Part shown: piece after piece, positions 13,460 to 20,860 of the stretch
How positions within the stretch are numbered: position 1 is the first letter of the stretch
Layout of the letters: each line of letters begins with the position of its first letter
From: Comamonas granuli NBRC 101663
GTDB lineage: Bacteria > Pseudomonadota > Gammaproteobacteria > Burkholderiales > Burkholderiaceae_C
Assembly (NCBI RefSeq): GCF_000739995.1
Contig: NZ_BBJX01000011.1
Location: 1-64,000 of the forward strand
Direction: 5' to 3'
Length of the DNA stretch: 64,000 nt
Translations under genes and position numbers: made by a program
The notes under the pieces: generated by a model
Told to the model about the DNA's origin: nothing
Databases searched by the model: none
Seen by the model: only the letters and a program-made list of their open reading frames with translations

Positions 13460-14256
13460 GCCGCGCCGGGGGCGCGTGCCGGCTGCGCCGCACCGCCAAA
13501 CTGCGCGCGCAGCTGGCGCGCCGCATGGGCGAACACCAGCACGTCCACCCCCACGGCGACGAAGGTGCAGCCCAGGTCCAGGTAGCGCTGGGCCAGGGCC
13601 GGGTCGGAGGTGAGGATGCCCGCCGCCTTGCCGCTGGCCGTGATGGTGGCGATGGCGCCCTCGATGGCCGCCTGCACCTCGGGGTGGCCGGGGTTGCTGC
13701 GGTGGCCCATGGAGGCCGACAGGTCCGCCGGGCCGATGAAGACGCCGTGCACGCCGTCCACGGCGCAGATCGCAGGCAGGTTGCGCATGGCGGTCACGGT
13801 CTCGGCCTGCACCAGCAGGCAGATTTCATCGTCGGCCACCTCCATGTAGTCGGCGCGCGCCGTCCATAGCGACGAGCGCGCCACGGCGCTGCCCACCCCG
13901 CGCACGCCGCGCGGCGGGTACTGCGTGGCCGCGGCGATGGCGCGCGCCTGCTCGGCCGTGTCCACCATGGGCACGAGCAGCGACTTGGCGCCGATGTCCA
14001 GCACCTGCTTGATGAGCGCCGTGTCGCCCTGCGGCACGCGCACCACGGCGTGCGAATCGGGGTAGCCCTGGATGGCCTGCAGTGCCGCGAGCGTGCTGCG
14101 CAGGTCGTTGGGCGCGTGTTCGCCGTCGATCAGCAGCCAGTCGTAGCGCGCCGTGGCGGCGACTTCGGCGAGGTAGGGCTCGGCCATGGAGAGCCACAGG
14201 CCGATCTGGGCCTGGCCGGCGGTGAGGGCGGTCTTGAAGGGGTTGTGGGCGGGCAT
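13453..14256 (-). CDS. hpaI: HpcH/HpaI family aldolase (4-hydroxy-2-oxoheptanedioate aldolase-like)
   Basis: A 267-residue class II pyruvate aldolase. The family cleaves 4-hydroxy-2-ketoacids to pyruvate plus an aldehyde. Motifs: LLIDGEHAPNDL (with the family His), VQAETVTAMRNL (metal-binding Glu), and VFIGPADLSASMGH (metal-binding Asp). The length matches E. coli HpaI (262). A good AGGAG precedes the ATG at 14256; the frame is open for 27 codons more. No other homoprotocatechuate genes are nearby, so the physiological substrate is uncertain. It lies downstream of the tartrate/malate-type dehydrogenase with a palindromic repeat between them. Confidence 0.88.
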   Translation of the reverse strand: MPAHNPFKTALTAGQAQIGLWLSMAEPYLAEVAATARYDWLLIDGEHAPNDLRSTLAALQAIQGYPDSHAVVRVPQGDTALIKQVLDIGAKSLLVPMVDTAEQARAIAAATQYPPRGVRGVGSAVARSSLWTARADYMEVADDEICLLVQAETVTAMRNLPAICAVDGVHGVFIGPADLSASMGHRSNPGHPEVQAAIEGAIATITASGKAAGILTSDPALAQRYLDLGCTFVAVGVDVLVFAHAARQLRAQFGGAAQPARAPGAAY

Positions 14257-14330
14257 GGGGGGCTCCTGGGGGCGGGCGGTGGCGGGGCGGCGCCGGTGGG
14301 TGCCGGCGGGCCGCGTTCTTGGGCGCATCA

Positions 14331-14390
14331 TAGCCAAAAAGGCCTGCAGCGCTCGCCCAGCAAGCGCTGCCAGCTATTGTTTCAGTAGCT
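14331..14390 (-). repeat. Dispersed 55-bp palindromic repeat, copy 2, between the dehydrogenase gene and hpaI
   Basis: Read on the minus strand it shows ACAATAGCTGGCAGCGCTTG, the second arm GAGCGCTG, and the AGGCC end. It lies in the 168-base gap and touches no coding sequence, and could affect expression of hpaI downstream. Confidence 0.85.
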
Positions 14391-14424
14391 GCCAATGCCT
14401 GCGCGGCGCAGCGGCAGGGCCGTG

Positions 14425-15513
14425 TCAGCCCTGCGCGATGCGCTGCGCGATGGCCTCGCCCACCTGCGTGGTGCTGGCCGTGCCGCCCAGGTCGGGCGTG
14501 CGCGGGCCGCTGCGCAGCACTTCCTCGATCGCCGCCACGATGGCGTCGTGCGCCGCGCGGCCCGCGCCCTGGCCGTGGGTGAGGAAGTCCAGCATCAGCG
14601 CGCCGGACCACACCATGGCGATGGGGTTGGCGATGTTCTGGCCGTAGATGTCGGGCGCCGAGCCGTGCACGGGCTCGAACAGGCTGGGGAAGCGCCGCTC
14701 GGGGTTGAGGTTGGCCGACGGTGCCAGGCCGATGGTGCCGGTGGTGGCCGGGCCCAGGTCGGAGAGGATGTCGCCGAACAGGTTGGTGGCGGCGACCACA
14801 TCGAAGCGCCCCGGCTGCAGCACGAAGCGCGCGGTCAGGATGTCGATGTGCTGCTTGTCCAGCGTGACCCCGGGGTAGTGCCGGCCCACGTCCTCGGCGC
14901 GCTGGTCCCACCAGGGCATGCTGATGGCGATGCCGTTGCTCTTGGTGGCCAGGGTCAGGTGCTTGCGTGGGCGGCTTTGCGCCAGGTCGAAGGCGAACTT
15001 GAGCAGGCGCTCGGCGCCGTGGCGCGAGTACACCGACTCCTGGATCACGATCTCACGCTCCGTGCCCTCGTACATGATGCCGCCCAGCGAGGTGTACTCG
15101 CCCTCGGTGTTCTCGCGCACCACGAGGTAGTCGATGTCGCCGGGCTTGCGGCCCGCGAGCGGGCAGGGCACGCCCTCGAACAGGCGCACGGGGCGCAGGT
15201 TGATGTACTGGTCGAATTCGCGCCGGAACTTGAGGAGGGACCCCCACAGCGAGACATGGTCCGGCACGGCGCTCGGCCAGCCCACGGCGCCGAAGAAGAT
15301 GGCGTCCATGCCCGAGAGTTGCGCCTTCCAGTCGTCCGGCATCATCCGGCCGTGCTGCAGGTAGTAGTCGCAGTGCGCCCAGTCGAAGGTGTGGAATTTC
15401 AGCGCCAGGCCGCAGCGCTGGGCGGCGGCCTGCACGGTGCGCAGGCCCTCGGGCATGACTTCCCGGCCGATGCCGTCACCGGGAATGACGGCAATCTGGT
15501 AGCTGCGGGCCAT
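14425..15513 (-). CDS. Tartrate dehydrogenase / D-malate dehydrogenase family protein (TtuC/DmlA-like)
   Basis: A 362-residue beta-decarboxylating dehydrogenase of the isopropylmalate/isocitrate family. Motifs: IAVIPGDGIGREVMPEG, GAVGWPSAVPDHVSLW and FDQYINLRPVRLF (family basic residues), VVRENTEGEYTSLGG, and NLFGDILSDLGPATTGTIG (Mg-binding Asps). The combination of GAVGWP and VPDHVSLWG is that of tartrate/D-malate dehydrogenases rather than LeuB. It would oxidise tartrate, D-malate or a similar 2-hydroxyacid with NAD. ATG at 15513 is 17 bases after yqeY, so it may be in the rpsU-yqeY transcript. Which substrate is used cannot be told. Confidence 0.87.
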   Translation of the reverse strand: MARSYQIAVIPGDGIGREVMPEGLRTVQAAAQRCGLALKFHTFDWAHCDYYLQHGRMMPDDWKAQLSGMDAIFFGAVGWPSAVPDHVSLWGSLLKFRREFDQYINLRPVRLFEGVPCPLAGRKPGDIDYLVVRENTEGEYTSLGGIMYEGTEREIVIQESVYSRHGAERLLKFAFDLAQSRPRKHLTLATKSNGIAISMPWWDQRAEDVGRHYPGVTLDKQHIDILTARFVLQPGRFDVVAATNLFGDILSDLGPATTGTIGLAPSANLNPERRFPSLFEPVHGSAPDIYGQNIANPIAMVWSGALMLDFLTHGQGAGRAAHDAIVAAIEEVLRSGPRTPDLGGTASTTQVGEAIAQRIAQG

Positions 15514-15530
15514 GGCTGTCGGTGCCCGCG

Positions 15531-15977
15531 TCAGCCCGCCAGCGCGGCCTTGACCGCTGCCGACACCTGGCCCATGTCGGCCTTGCCGGCCAGGCGCGTC
15601 TTGACCACGCCCATGACCTTGCCCATGTCGCCCGGTCCCTTGGCGCCGACCTCGGCGACGATGGCCTGGATCGCGGCGCTCACCTCATCGGCCGACATGC
15701 GTGCGGGCAGGTAGACCTGCAGCACGGCCAGCTCGGCCTTTTCCTTGTCGGCCAGGTCCTGGCGGCCCGCGCCCTCGAAGGCGGCGATGCTGTCCTTGCG
15801 CTGCTTGATGAGCTTGTCCACGATGGCGACGATGGCGGCGTCGTCCAGCGTCACGCGCTCGTCCACCTCCTTTTGCTTCATGGCCGCCTGCAGCAGGCGG
15901 ATGGTGCCCAGGCGCTCGCTGTCCTTGGCGCGCATGGCGGTCTTCATGTCGTCGGTGATCTGGTCCTTGAGGCTCAT
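15531..15977 (-). CDS. GatB/YqeY domain-containing protein
   Basis: A 148-residue YqeY-family protein, related to the tail domain of the GatB amidotransferase subunit. It matches the family in length and in blocks LKDQITDDMKTAMRAKDSER, KQRKDSIAAFEGAGRQDLA and AIVAEVGAKGPGDMGKVMG. Its function is unsettled; a tRNA-linked role is usually supposed. It lies directly downstream of rpsU beyond a terminator. In many Burkholderiales rpsU and yqeY are followed by dnaG and rpoD; here a metabolic dehydrogenase follows instead. Confidence 0.9.
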   Translation of the reverse strand: MSLKDQITDDMKTAMRAKDSERLGTIRLLQAAMKQKEVDERVTLDDAAIVAIVDKLIKQRKDSIAAFEGAGRQDLADKEKAELAVLQVYLPARMSADEVSAAIQAIVAEVGAKGPGDMGKVMGVVKTRLAGKADMGQVSAAVKAALAG

Positions 15978-16015
15978 GGTGTTTTTCTCCAGTCAAACAC
16001 GGTGTAGAAAACAAA

Positions 16016-16047
16016 AAACCCGCGCTTGGCGTCCCTAGCGCGGGTTT
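16016..16047 (-). terminator. Rho-independent terminator downstream of rpsU
   Basis: Perfect 11-bp stem (16016-16026 with 16037-16047), 10-base loop, and on the minus strand a run of six T followed by G and four more T. It lies 32 bases after the rpsU stop and 38 bases before yqeY, so yqeY is expressed by read-through or its own promoter. Confidence 0.85.
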
Positions 16048-16078
16048 GGTGGGCGTCTGGTGCAAACGCCGGCTGTGC

Positions 16079-16291
16079 TCAGTACAGCTTTTTGGGCAGC
16101 TGCATGCTGCGCACGCGCTTGTAGTGGCGCTTGACGGCGGCAGCCTTCTTGCGCTTGCGCTCGGCGGTGGGTTTTTCGTAGAACTCGCGGGCGCGCAGGT
16201 CGGTCAGCAGGCCCAGCTTCTCGATGGTGCGCTTGAAGCGGCGCAGCGCCACGTCAAAGGGTTCGTTCTCTTTTACACGGATGGTGGTCAT
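16079..16291 (-). CDS. rpsU: 30S ribosomal protein S21
   Basis: A 70-residue basic protein: starts [20 protein letters not shown] and has ATEKL-type [20 protein letters not shown] followed by the Lys/Arg-rich tail. It is a small-subunit protein needed for mRNA start selection. Length matches E. coli S21 (71). It has its own promoter (16421-16448), a leader of about 120 bases and a strong terminator, so its expression is set apart from neighbours. Confidence 0.97.
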
Positions 16292-16366
16292 TAGCTAATG
16301 GTTTCCAAAATGTGCCGCCAGAGGGTTGCGGGGAAGATCGGGCCCTGCAGCCGTGCGCGGCGGGTT

Positions 16367-16400
16367 GCCCCGTCTGTAACTAGTATTTGGCCGACGGGGC
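16367..16400 (-). promoter_or_regulatory. Hairpin in the rpsU 5' leader
   Basis: A perfect 8-bp inverted repeat (GCCCCGTC at 16367-16374, GACGGGGC at 16393-16400) with an 18-base AT-richer loop. It begins about 14 bases after the predicted rpsU transcription start. A regulatory or mRNA-stabilising role is inferred only from position and perfect pairing. Confidence 0.5.
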
Positions 16401-16420
16401 TAGTGCCAGCAAAGCCGGGC

Positions 16421-16448
16421 ATTATAGCCTTTTTGCACTGCAAATCAA
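16421..16448 (-). promoter_or_regulatory. rpsU: Sigma70 promoter of rpsU
   Basis: On the minus strand TTGATT (16448-16443), 16-base spacer, consensus TATAAT (16426-16421). The -35 box overlaps the stop codon of the upstream flavoprotein gene. Confidence 0.75.
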
Positions 16449-17728
16449 GTCGCTGCGGGCGCGGCCAGCGCCAGGGCGCAGGCATGGGCGCTGGCCCAGG
16501 CCCACTGGAAGTTGTAGCCCCCCAGCCAGCCCGTGATGTCCACCACCTCGCCGATGAAGTACAGCCCCGGCTGGGCCTTGGCCTCCATGGTCTGCTGCGA
16601 CAGGGCGCGCGTGTCCACGCCGCCCAGGGTCACTTCGGCCTTCTTGTAGCCCTCGGTGCCGGTGGGCGTGAGCTCCCAGCGCGTCATCTGCGCGGCCAGG
16701 CGGGCCAGGGCCTTGTCGGAGGCCTCGTTGATGGGGCGCTGCCATTCGGGGTCGCGCGCCGCCCAGGCGTCGGCCAGGCGGCTGGGCACGAAGGCGGCCA
16801 GGGCGTTGGCGATGTGCTTGCGCGATTGCAGCTTGGCCTGCGCGAGCGCGGCGGGCAGCTCCGCGCCGGGCGCCAGGTCGATGGCCAGCGGCGTGCCCTC
16901 CTGCCAGTAGCTGGAGATCTGCAGCACCGCCGGGCCCGACAGGCCCCGGTGGGTGAACAGCAGGTCTTCGTCGAAGGCCATGTGCGTCTTCTTGCTGCCG
17001 GTGGCGATGCGCACGGGCAGGGCCAGCCCGGCCAGCTGCGCCCAGGGCGCCCAGTCCTGGCCGTCGAAGGTGAGCGGCACCAGGCCGGGGCGGCGCTCCA
17101 CCAGGGGGATGCCGAATTGCTGGGCGATGCGGTAACCCAGGTCGGTGGCGCCGATCTTGGGGATGGACAGGCCGCCCGTGGCCACCACCAGGCTGCGCGT
17201 CCGCACGCGGCCCCGGTCAGTATCAATTTGATAGCTACCCGCGCTTGTATCTTCTGCGCTGGAGGCCAAAAAGGCAATCTTTTTCACGCTGCAGGGTTGC
17301 CAGTGCGTCACCCCCCCTGCGGCGCATTCGGCCAGCAGCATGGCGATGAGGTCCTCGGCCGAGCGGTCGCAGAACAATTGCCCCTTGTGCTTTTCGTGGA
17401 AGGCGATGCCGTGCTTTTGCACCAGGGCGATGAAGTCCTGCGGCCCAAAGCGCGCCAGCGCCGAGCGGCAGAACTGCGGGTTCTGGCCCACGAAGTGCTT
17501 GTGCGGCGCCTGCGGGTCCAGGTCGCGGTTGGTGAAGTTGCAGCGCCCGCCGCCCGAGATGCGGATCTTCTCGGCCACCTGCGCGGCGTGGTCGATGAGC
17601 AGCACCTTGCAGCCGCGCTGGCCCGCCTGGGCGGCGCAGAACAGGCCGGCGGCGCCCGCGCCGATGACGACGGCATCGAACTGCGGCACGGCGCTGCCCG
17701 CCGCGCTCGCGCTGGCGTGCGCCGTCAT
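16445..17728 (-). CDS. NAD(P)/FAD-dependent oxidoreductase, HI0933/BaiN-like flavoprotein
   Basis: A 427-residue flavoprotein. The N-terminal dinucleotide fold reads DAVVIGAGAAGLFCAAQAG. The family signature ISGGGRCNFTN follows, then LVVATGGLSIPKIGATDLGY, THRGLSGPAVLQISSYW, EVTLGGVDT and the C-terminal YFIGEVVDITGWLGGYNFQW. The HI0933 family includes YhiN and BaiN; the reaction in most bacteria is unknown. Residues about 152-170 (IAFLASSAEDTSAGSYQID) are encoded by a reversed copy of the dispersed palindromic repeat. ATG at 17728 overlaps the stop of the ABC ATPase gene by 4 bases, so the two are coupled. Confidence 0.9.
   Translation of the reverse strand: MTAHASASAAGSAVPQFDAVVIGAGAAGLFCAAQAGQRGCKVLLIDHAAQVAEKIRISGGGRCNFTNRDLDPQAPHKHFVGQNPQFCRSALARFGPQDFIALVQKHGIAFHEKHKGQLFCDRSAEDLIAMLLAECAAGGVTHWQPCSVKKIAFLASSAEDTSAGSYQIDTDRGRVRTRSLVVATGGLSIPKIGATDLGYRIAQQFGIPLVERRPGLVPLTFDGQDWAPWAQLAGLALPVRIATGSKKTHMAFDEDLLFTHRGLSGPAVLQISSYWQEGTPLAIDLAPGAELPAALAQAKLQSRKHIANALAAFVPSRLADAWAARDPEWQRPINEASDKALARLAAQMTRWELTPTGTEGYKKAEVTLGGVDTRALSQQTMEAKAQPGLYFIGEVVDITGWLGGYNFQWAWASAHACALALAAPAAT
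17221..17272 (+). repeat. Dispersed 55-bp palindromic repeat, copy 3, inside the BaiN-like gene
   Basis: Reads TATCAATTTGATAGCT, a degenerate GCGCTT arm, and the diagnostic end GCGCTGGAGGCCAAAAA. The gene runs on the opposite strand and translates the reverse complement without a stop or frameshift. Confidence 0.8.
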
Positions 17729-18804
17729 GCGCCGTGCGGCGCCGTGCGCTCGAAGGTCACCACATGGTCCACCTCGGCGCGTATGCCTATCCACTCGCCG
17801 ATGGCGTGGTCGTGGTGGCTGGGCACATGGGCCAGGAGCTGCTGGCCATTGTCCAGCCGCAGGGTGTAGAGGAACTCGGAGCCGCGGAAGGCCTTGCGCA
17901 CGATCTGCGCCTGCACCGGGGCATGGTCGTCGTGCACGATGTCGTCGGCGCGCAGCAGCACGTCGCATGCGCCGCCCGGGTAGCGTGCGGGCAGGGGGCA
18001 CTCGGTGAGGTTGGCCAGGTCGCCCAGCGGGGTGCGCACTACCACGGCCTGGCCTTGCTGCACCAGCGTGGCCGGAGCGAACACGCCGTGCCCGATGAAG
18101 TCGGCCACGAAGCGCGTGGCCGGACGGTGGTAGAGGGTGTAGGCATCGTCCCACTGCTGCAGGCGGCCCTGGTCCATCACGCCGATCACGTCGCCGATGG
18201 CAAAGGCCTCGAACTGGTCGTGCGTGACGAACAGCGCCGTCGTGCCCGCCTGCTGCAGGATGGCGCGCACCTCGTGCGCCAGGCGCTCGCGCAGCTCCAC
18301 GTCGAGGTTGGAGAAGGGCTCGTCGAGCAGCATGAGCCGCGGGCGCGGGGCCAGGGCGCGCGCCAGTGCCACGCGCTGCTGCTGCCCGCCCGAGAGCTCG
18401 TGCGGGTAGCGCGCCGCGCTGCCCTGCAGGCCCACGAGCTCCAGCACCTCGGCCACGCGCGCGGCGCGCGCGGCGCGCGGCAGGTCGGCGATGCCGAAGG
18501 CCACGTTGGCGCCCACGTCCAGGTGGGGAAACAGCGCGTAGTCCTGGAACACCATGCCGATGCGCCGCTCCTCGGGCGGCAGACAGCGCCCCGGGGCGCC
18601 GACCTCCTGCCCGGCGAGCCGGATGCGGCCGGCGGACACGGGCTCCAGGCCGGCGACGCAGCGCAGCAGGGTGGTCTTGCCGCAGCCCGAGGGACCGATG
18701 AGCACGCCGATCTGCCCGGCACTCAGGCCCAGCGAGACGTCCTGCACCGCCGCCGCGGCCTGGCCGCGGTAGCGCACTTGCAGTTGGGAAACTTCCAGGA
18801 ACAT
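17725..18804 (-). CDS. ABC transporter ATP-binding protein, FbpC-like (ferric iron type)
   Basis: A 359-residue importer ATPase. Walker A GPSGCGKTTLL, Q-loop VFQDYALFPHLDVG, signature LSGGQQQRVALARAL, Walker B LMLLDEPFSNLD, and switch His in FVTHDQ. A TOBE-like C-terminal domain follows (DVLLRADDI). The combination resembles FbpC/AfuC of ferric iron uptake and close polyamine or thiamine systems. ATG at 18804 is chosen at MFLEVSQLQVRY; upstream open frame is a shadow. The gene is divergent from the permease gene with only 27 bases between start codons. No periplasmic binding-protein gene is adjacent, so the substrate is not certain. Confidence 0.88.
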   Translation of the reverse strand: MFLEVSQLQVRYRGQAAAAVQDVSLGLSAGQIGVLIGPSGCGKTTLLRCVAGLEPVSAGRIRLAGQEVGAPGRCLPPEERRIGMVFQDYALFPHLDVGANVAFGIADLPRAARAARVAEVLELVGLQGSAARYPHELSGGQQQRVALARALAPRPRLMLLDEPFSNLDVELRERLAHEVRAILQQAGTTALFVTHDQFEAFAIGDVIGVMDQGRLQQWDDAYTLYHRPATRFVADFIGHGVFAPATLVQQGQAVVVRTPLGDLANLTECPLPARYPGGACDVLLRADDIVHDDHAPVQAQIVRKAFRGSEFLYTLRLDNGQQLLAHVPSHHDHAIGEWIGIRAEVDHVVTFERTAPHGA

Positions 18805-18830
18805 GGACCCATTGTAAAAGCGCCCAGGTG

Positions 18831-18849
18831 AATGCGTAGAATTCGCATT
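18831..18849. promoter_or_regulatory. Inverted repeat at the divergent ABC ATPase/permease start
   Basis: AATGCG (18831-18836) and CGCATT (18844-18849) are perfect reverse complements around a 7-base AT-rich centre. It includes the annotated permease ATG and lies 27 bases from the ATPase start, where an operator for both genes would sit. It matches a Fur box only poorly. Confidence 0.35.
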
Positions 18850-20505
18850 TTCATTGGGCTGCCTGTCTTGCCGCGCCTGTCTCCCGTTTTCCGTCCACTT
18901 CTCCTCCTGCTCCTGGCCAGCGTGCTGTCCCTGCCCGTGCTGGCGTTGCTGGCCGCCTGGCTGCCGGGGGGCGCGGGCGCGGCGTCGGCCTGGGGCATCC
19001 TGCGCGAGATGGCGGCCACCGTGCTGCCCGGTTATGCCTGGACCACGCTGTGGCTGGCGCTGTGGGTGGGCCTGGGGGCCGCCTGCGTGGGCACGGCCGC
19101 CGCCGCGGCGGTGACCTTGTTCGACTTTCCGGGGCGGCGCGCGTTCGAGTGGTTGCTGCTGTTGCCGCTGGCCATGCCCGCCTACGTCACGGCCTATGCC
19201 TACACCGATTTCCTGCAGTTCAGCGGGCCGCTGCAGGTGGGGCTGCGCGCGGCCTTCGGCTGGGAGGGGCGGCTGCTGCCCGAGGTGCGCAGCCTGTGGG
19301 GCGCGGTGCTGGTGTTCGTGTTCGCGCTCTACCCCTACGTCTACCTGCTGGCGCGCACGGCGCTGGGTGAGCGTGCCGCGCACCTCATGGAGGCGGCGCG
19401 GCTGCTGGGCGCGCCCTTGCGCCGGCGCATCGCGCGCATTGCCTTGCCCCTGGCGCGCCCGGCCGTGGCCGCGGGGGTGGCGCTGGTGCTCATGGAAACG
19501 CTGGCCGACTACGGCGTGACGAGCTACTTCGGCATCCAGAGTTTTTCCACCGGCATCTACAAGGCCTGGCTGGCCATGGACAACCGCATCGCCGCGGCCC
19601 AGCTCTCGACGCTGCTGCTCGTGCTGGTGCTGGCCCTGCTGGGCCTGGAGCAGCGCGCCCAGCGGCGCATGCGCTTTGCCGGCGGCGGCGTCGGCCGGGC
19701 GGGGTCGGCCGAGGCGCGGCCTGCCCGGCTGCGCGGGCGCCATGCCGTGCTGGCCTGGGCGGTGTGCGGTCTGCCGGTGCTGCTGGGCTTCGTGGCACCG
19801 GTGCTGTTCATGCTGCGGCCACTGACGGCCGATTGGTCGGTGCTGCCCTGGGAGCGCTTTGGCGCGTGGACCTGGAACAGCATGCGCCTGGGGGGCATGA
19901 CGGCGCTGCTGTGCGTGGCCGTGGCCCTGGCCCTGGCCTTTGCCGTGCGCCGCCAGCCCACGGCCCTCACGCGCGGCGTGGTGCGCCTGGCCAGCCTGGG
20001 CTATGCGGTGCCCGGCTCGGTGGTGGTGGTGGGCCTGCTGCTGCCCGTGGGCTGGCTGCAGGAGCGCGTGCCGCAGTGGGGGCTGGGCGCGCTGGTCACG
20101 ACCACGGCGCTGGGCATCGTCTGGGCCTATCTGGTGCGTTTTGGCGCCGTGGCCCTGCAGTCGGTGCAGAGCGGCTATGCGCGCATTCCGGCGAGCCTGG
20201 ACGATTCGGCGCGCCTGCTGGGCGTGGGCCGCTGGGGCCTGCTGCGGCGCGTGCACTGGCCGCTGCTGCGCCGTTCCACGGCCGCGGCGGCGCTGCTGGT
20301 GTTCGTCGACGTGATGAAGGAGCTGCCCGCCACCCTGGTGCTGCGCCCCTTCGACAGCGACACCCTGGCCGTGGTCGCCTACCAGCTCGCGCGCGACGAG
20401 CGCCTGGGCGAGGCGGCGCTGCCTTCGCTGGCGTTGGTGCTCGTGGGGCTGGTGCCCGTGGTGCTGCTCAGCCGCGCCCTGCGCAGCCGCGAGGCCGATG
20501 CGTAG
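18832..20505 (+). CDS. ABC transporter permease, FbpB-like (ferric iron type)
   Basis: A 557-residue inner-membrane permease with two fused permease halves and about twelve hydrophobic segments. EAA-loop-like motifs occur in each half (EAARLLGAPLRRRIARIALP near residues 187-206; DDSARLLGVGRWGLLRRVHWP in the second). This duplicated form is typical of FbpB/CysT-like iron(III) permeases. It partners the divergent ATPase gene. The start at 18832 lies inside a 19-bp palindrome; a TTG about 12 codons later is a possible alternative if that palindrome is an operator. Confidence 0.87.
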   Translation: MRRIRIFIGLPVLPRLSPVFRPLLLLLLASVLSLPVLALLAAWLPGGAGAASAWGILREMAATVLPGYAWTTLWLALWVGLGAACVGTAAAAAVTLFDFPGRRAFEWLLLLPLAMPAYVTAYAYTDFLQFSGPLQVGLRAAFGWEGRLLPEVRSLWGAVLVFVFALYPYVYLLARTALGERAAHLMEAARLLGAPLRRRIARIALPLARPAVAAGVALVLMETLADYGVTSYFGIQSFSTGIYKAWLAMDNRIAAAQLSTLLLVLVLALLGLEQRAQRRMRFAGGGVGRAGSAEARPARLRGRHAVLAWAVCGLPVLLGFVAPVLFMLRPLTADWSVLPWERFGAWTWNSMRLGGMTALLCVAVALALAFAVRRQPTALTRGVVRLASLGYAVPGSVVVVGLLLPVGWLQERVPQWGLGALVTTTALGIVWAYLVRFGAVALQSVQSGYARIPASLDDSARLLGVGRWGLLRRVHWPLLRRSTAAAALLVFVDVMKELPATLVLRPFDSDTLAVVAYQLARDERLGEAALPSLALVLVGLVPVVLLSRALRSREADA

Positions 20506-20521
20506 GCGGGGGAAACCCTGA

Positions 20522-20833
20522 TCACCGCCCGCCCGGGGTTTGGATTTTCAGGCGAATGGCGTTAACCTCCCAGCCCTTGCTGCGCAGGTGGGCCTGCAGG
20601 GCGGGCAGCAGTTGGCGCAGCTTGGCGGCGGCGGCGTTGCTCTTGACCACCAGGCACCAGGTGTCCCCGTCGATGGGGCCGGGCTGGAGGCTGGCGCGCA
20701 GCAAGGGGGGGACCAAGGCTTCCACGGCCTTGAGGCGTTCACCGGACTCCTGCGCGAGTGCGGTCAGCTTCGCCAGTGTGGGGGACTCATCGGCAGCCTG
20801 CTGCAGCGTGATGGCGTGGTGGCGGCGGAGCAT
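20522..20833 (-). CDS. dciA: DUF721 protein, DciA-like helicase loader
   Basis: A 103-residue DUF721 protein. DciA is the ancestral loader of the replicative helicase DnaB in bacteria lacking DnaC/DnaI. The sequence shows the family helical core with LRASLQPGPIDGDTWCLVVK and AAAAKLRQLLPALQAHLRSKG. The ATG at 20833 gives a normal size; the frame is open for hundreds of codons upstream as a shadow of the peptidase gene. It is divergent from the M23 peptidase with 27 bases between starts and close to secA, a neighbourhood seen in other betaproteobacteria. Confidence 0.8.
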   Translation of the reverse strand: MLRRHHAITLQQAADESPTLAKLTALAQESGERLKAVEALVPPLLRASLQPGPIDGDTWCLVVKSNAAAAKLRQLLPALQAHLRSKGWEVNAIRLKIQTPGGR

Positions 20834-20860
20834 GTTCGATTCAGGAAACGGAATACACGG

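Noticed and set aside
13453-15513. A homoprotocatechuate degradation operon around hpaI
   Set aside because: Only an HpaI-type aldolase and a tartrate/malate-type dehydrogenase are present; no hpaB-H genes accompany them.
18831-18849. Fur box at the divergent ABC genes
   Set aside because: The palindrome matches the Fur consensus at fewer than half of its positions; kept only as an unassigned inverted repeat.
18805-20256. Long upstream extension of the FbpC-like frame on the minus strand
   Set aside because: The extension is Gln/His/Arg-rich shadow of the permease gene; the ATPase starts at MFLEVSQLQVRY.
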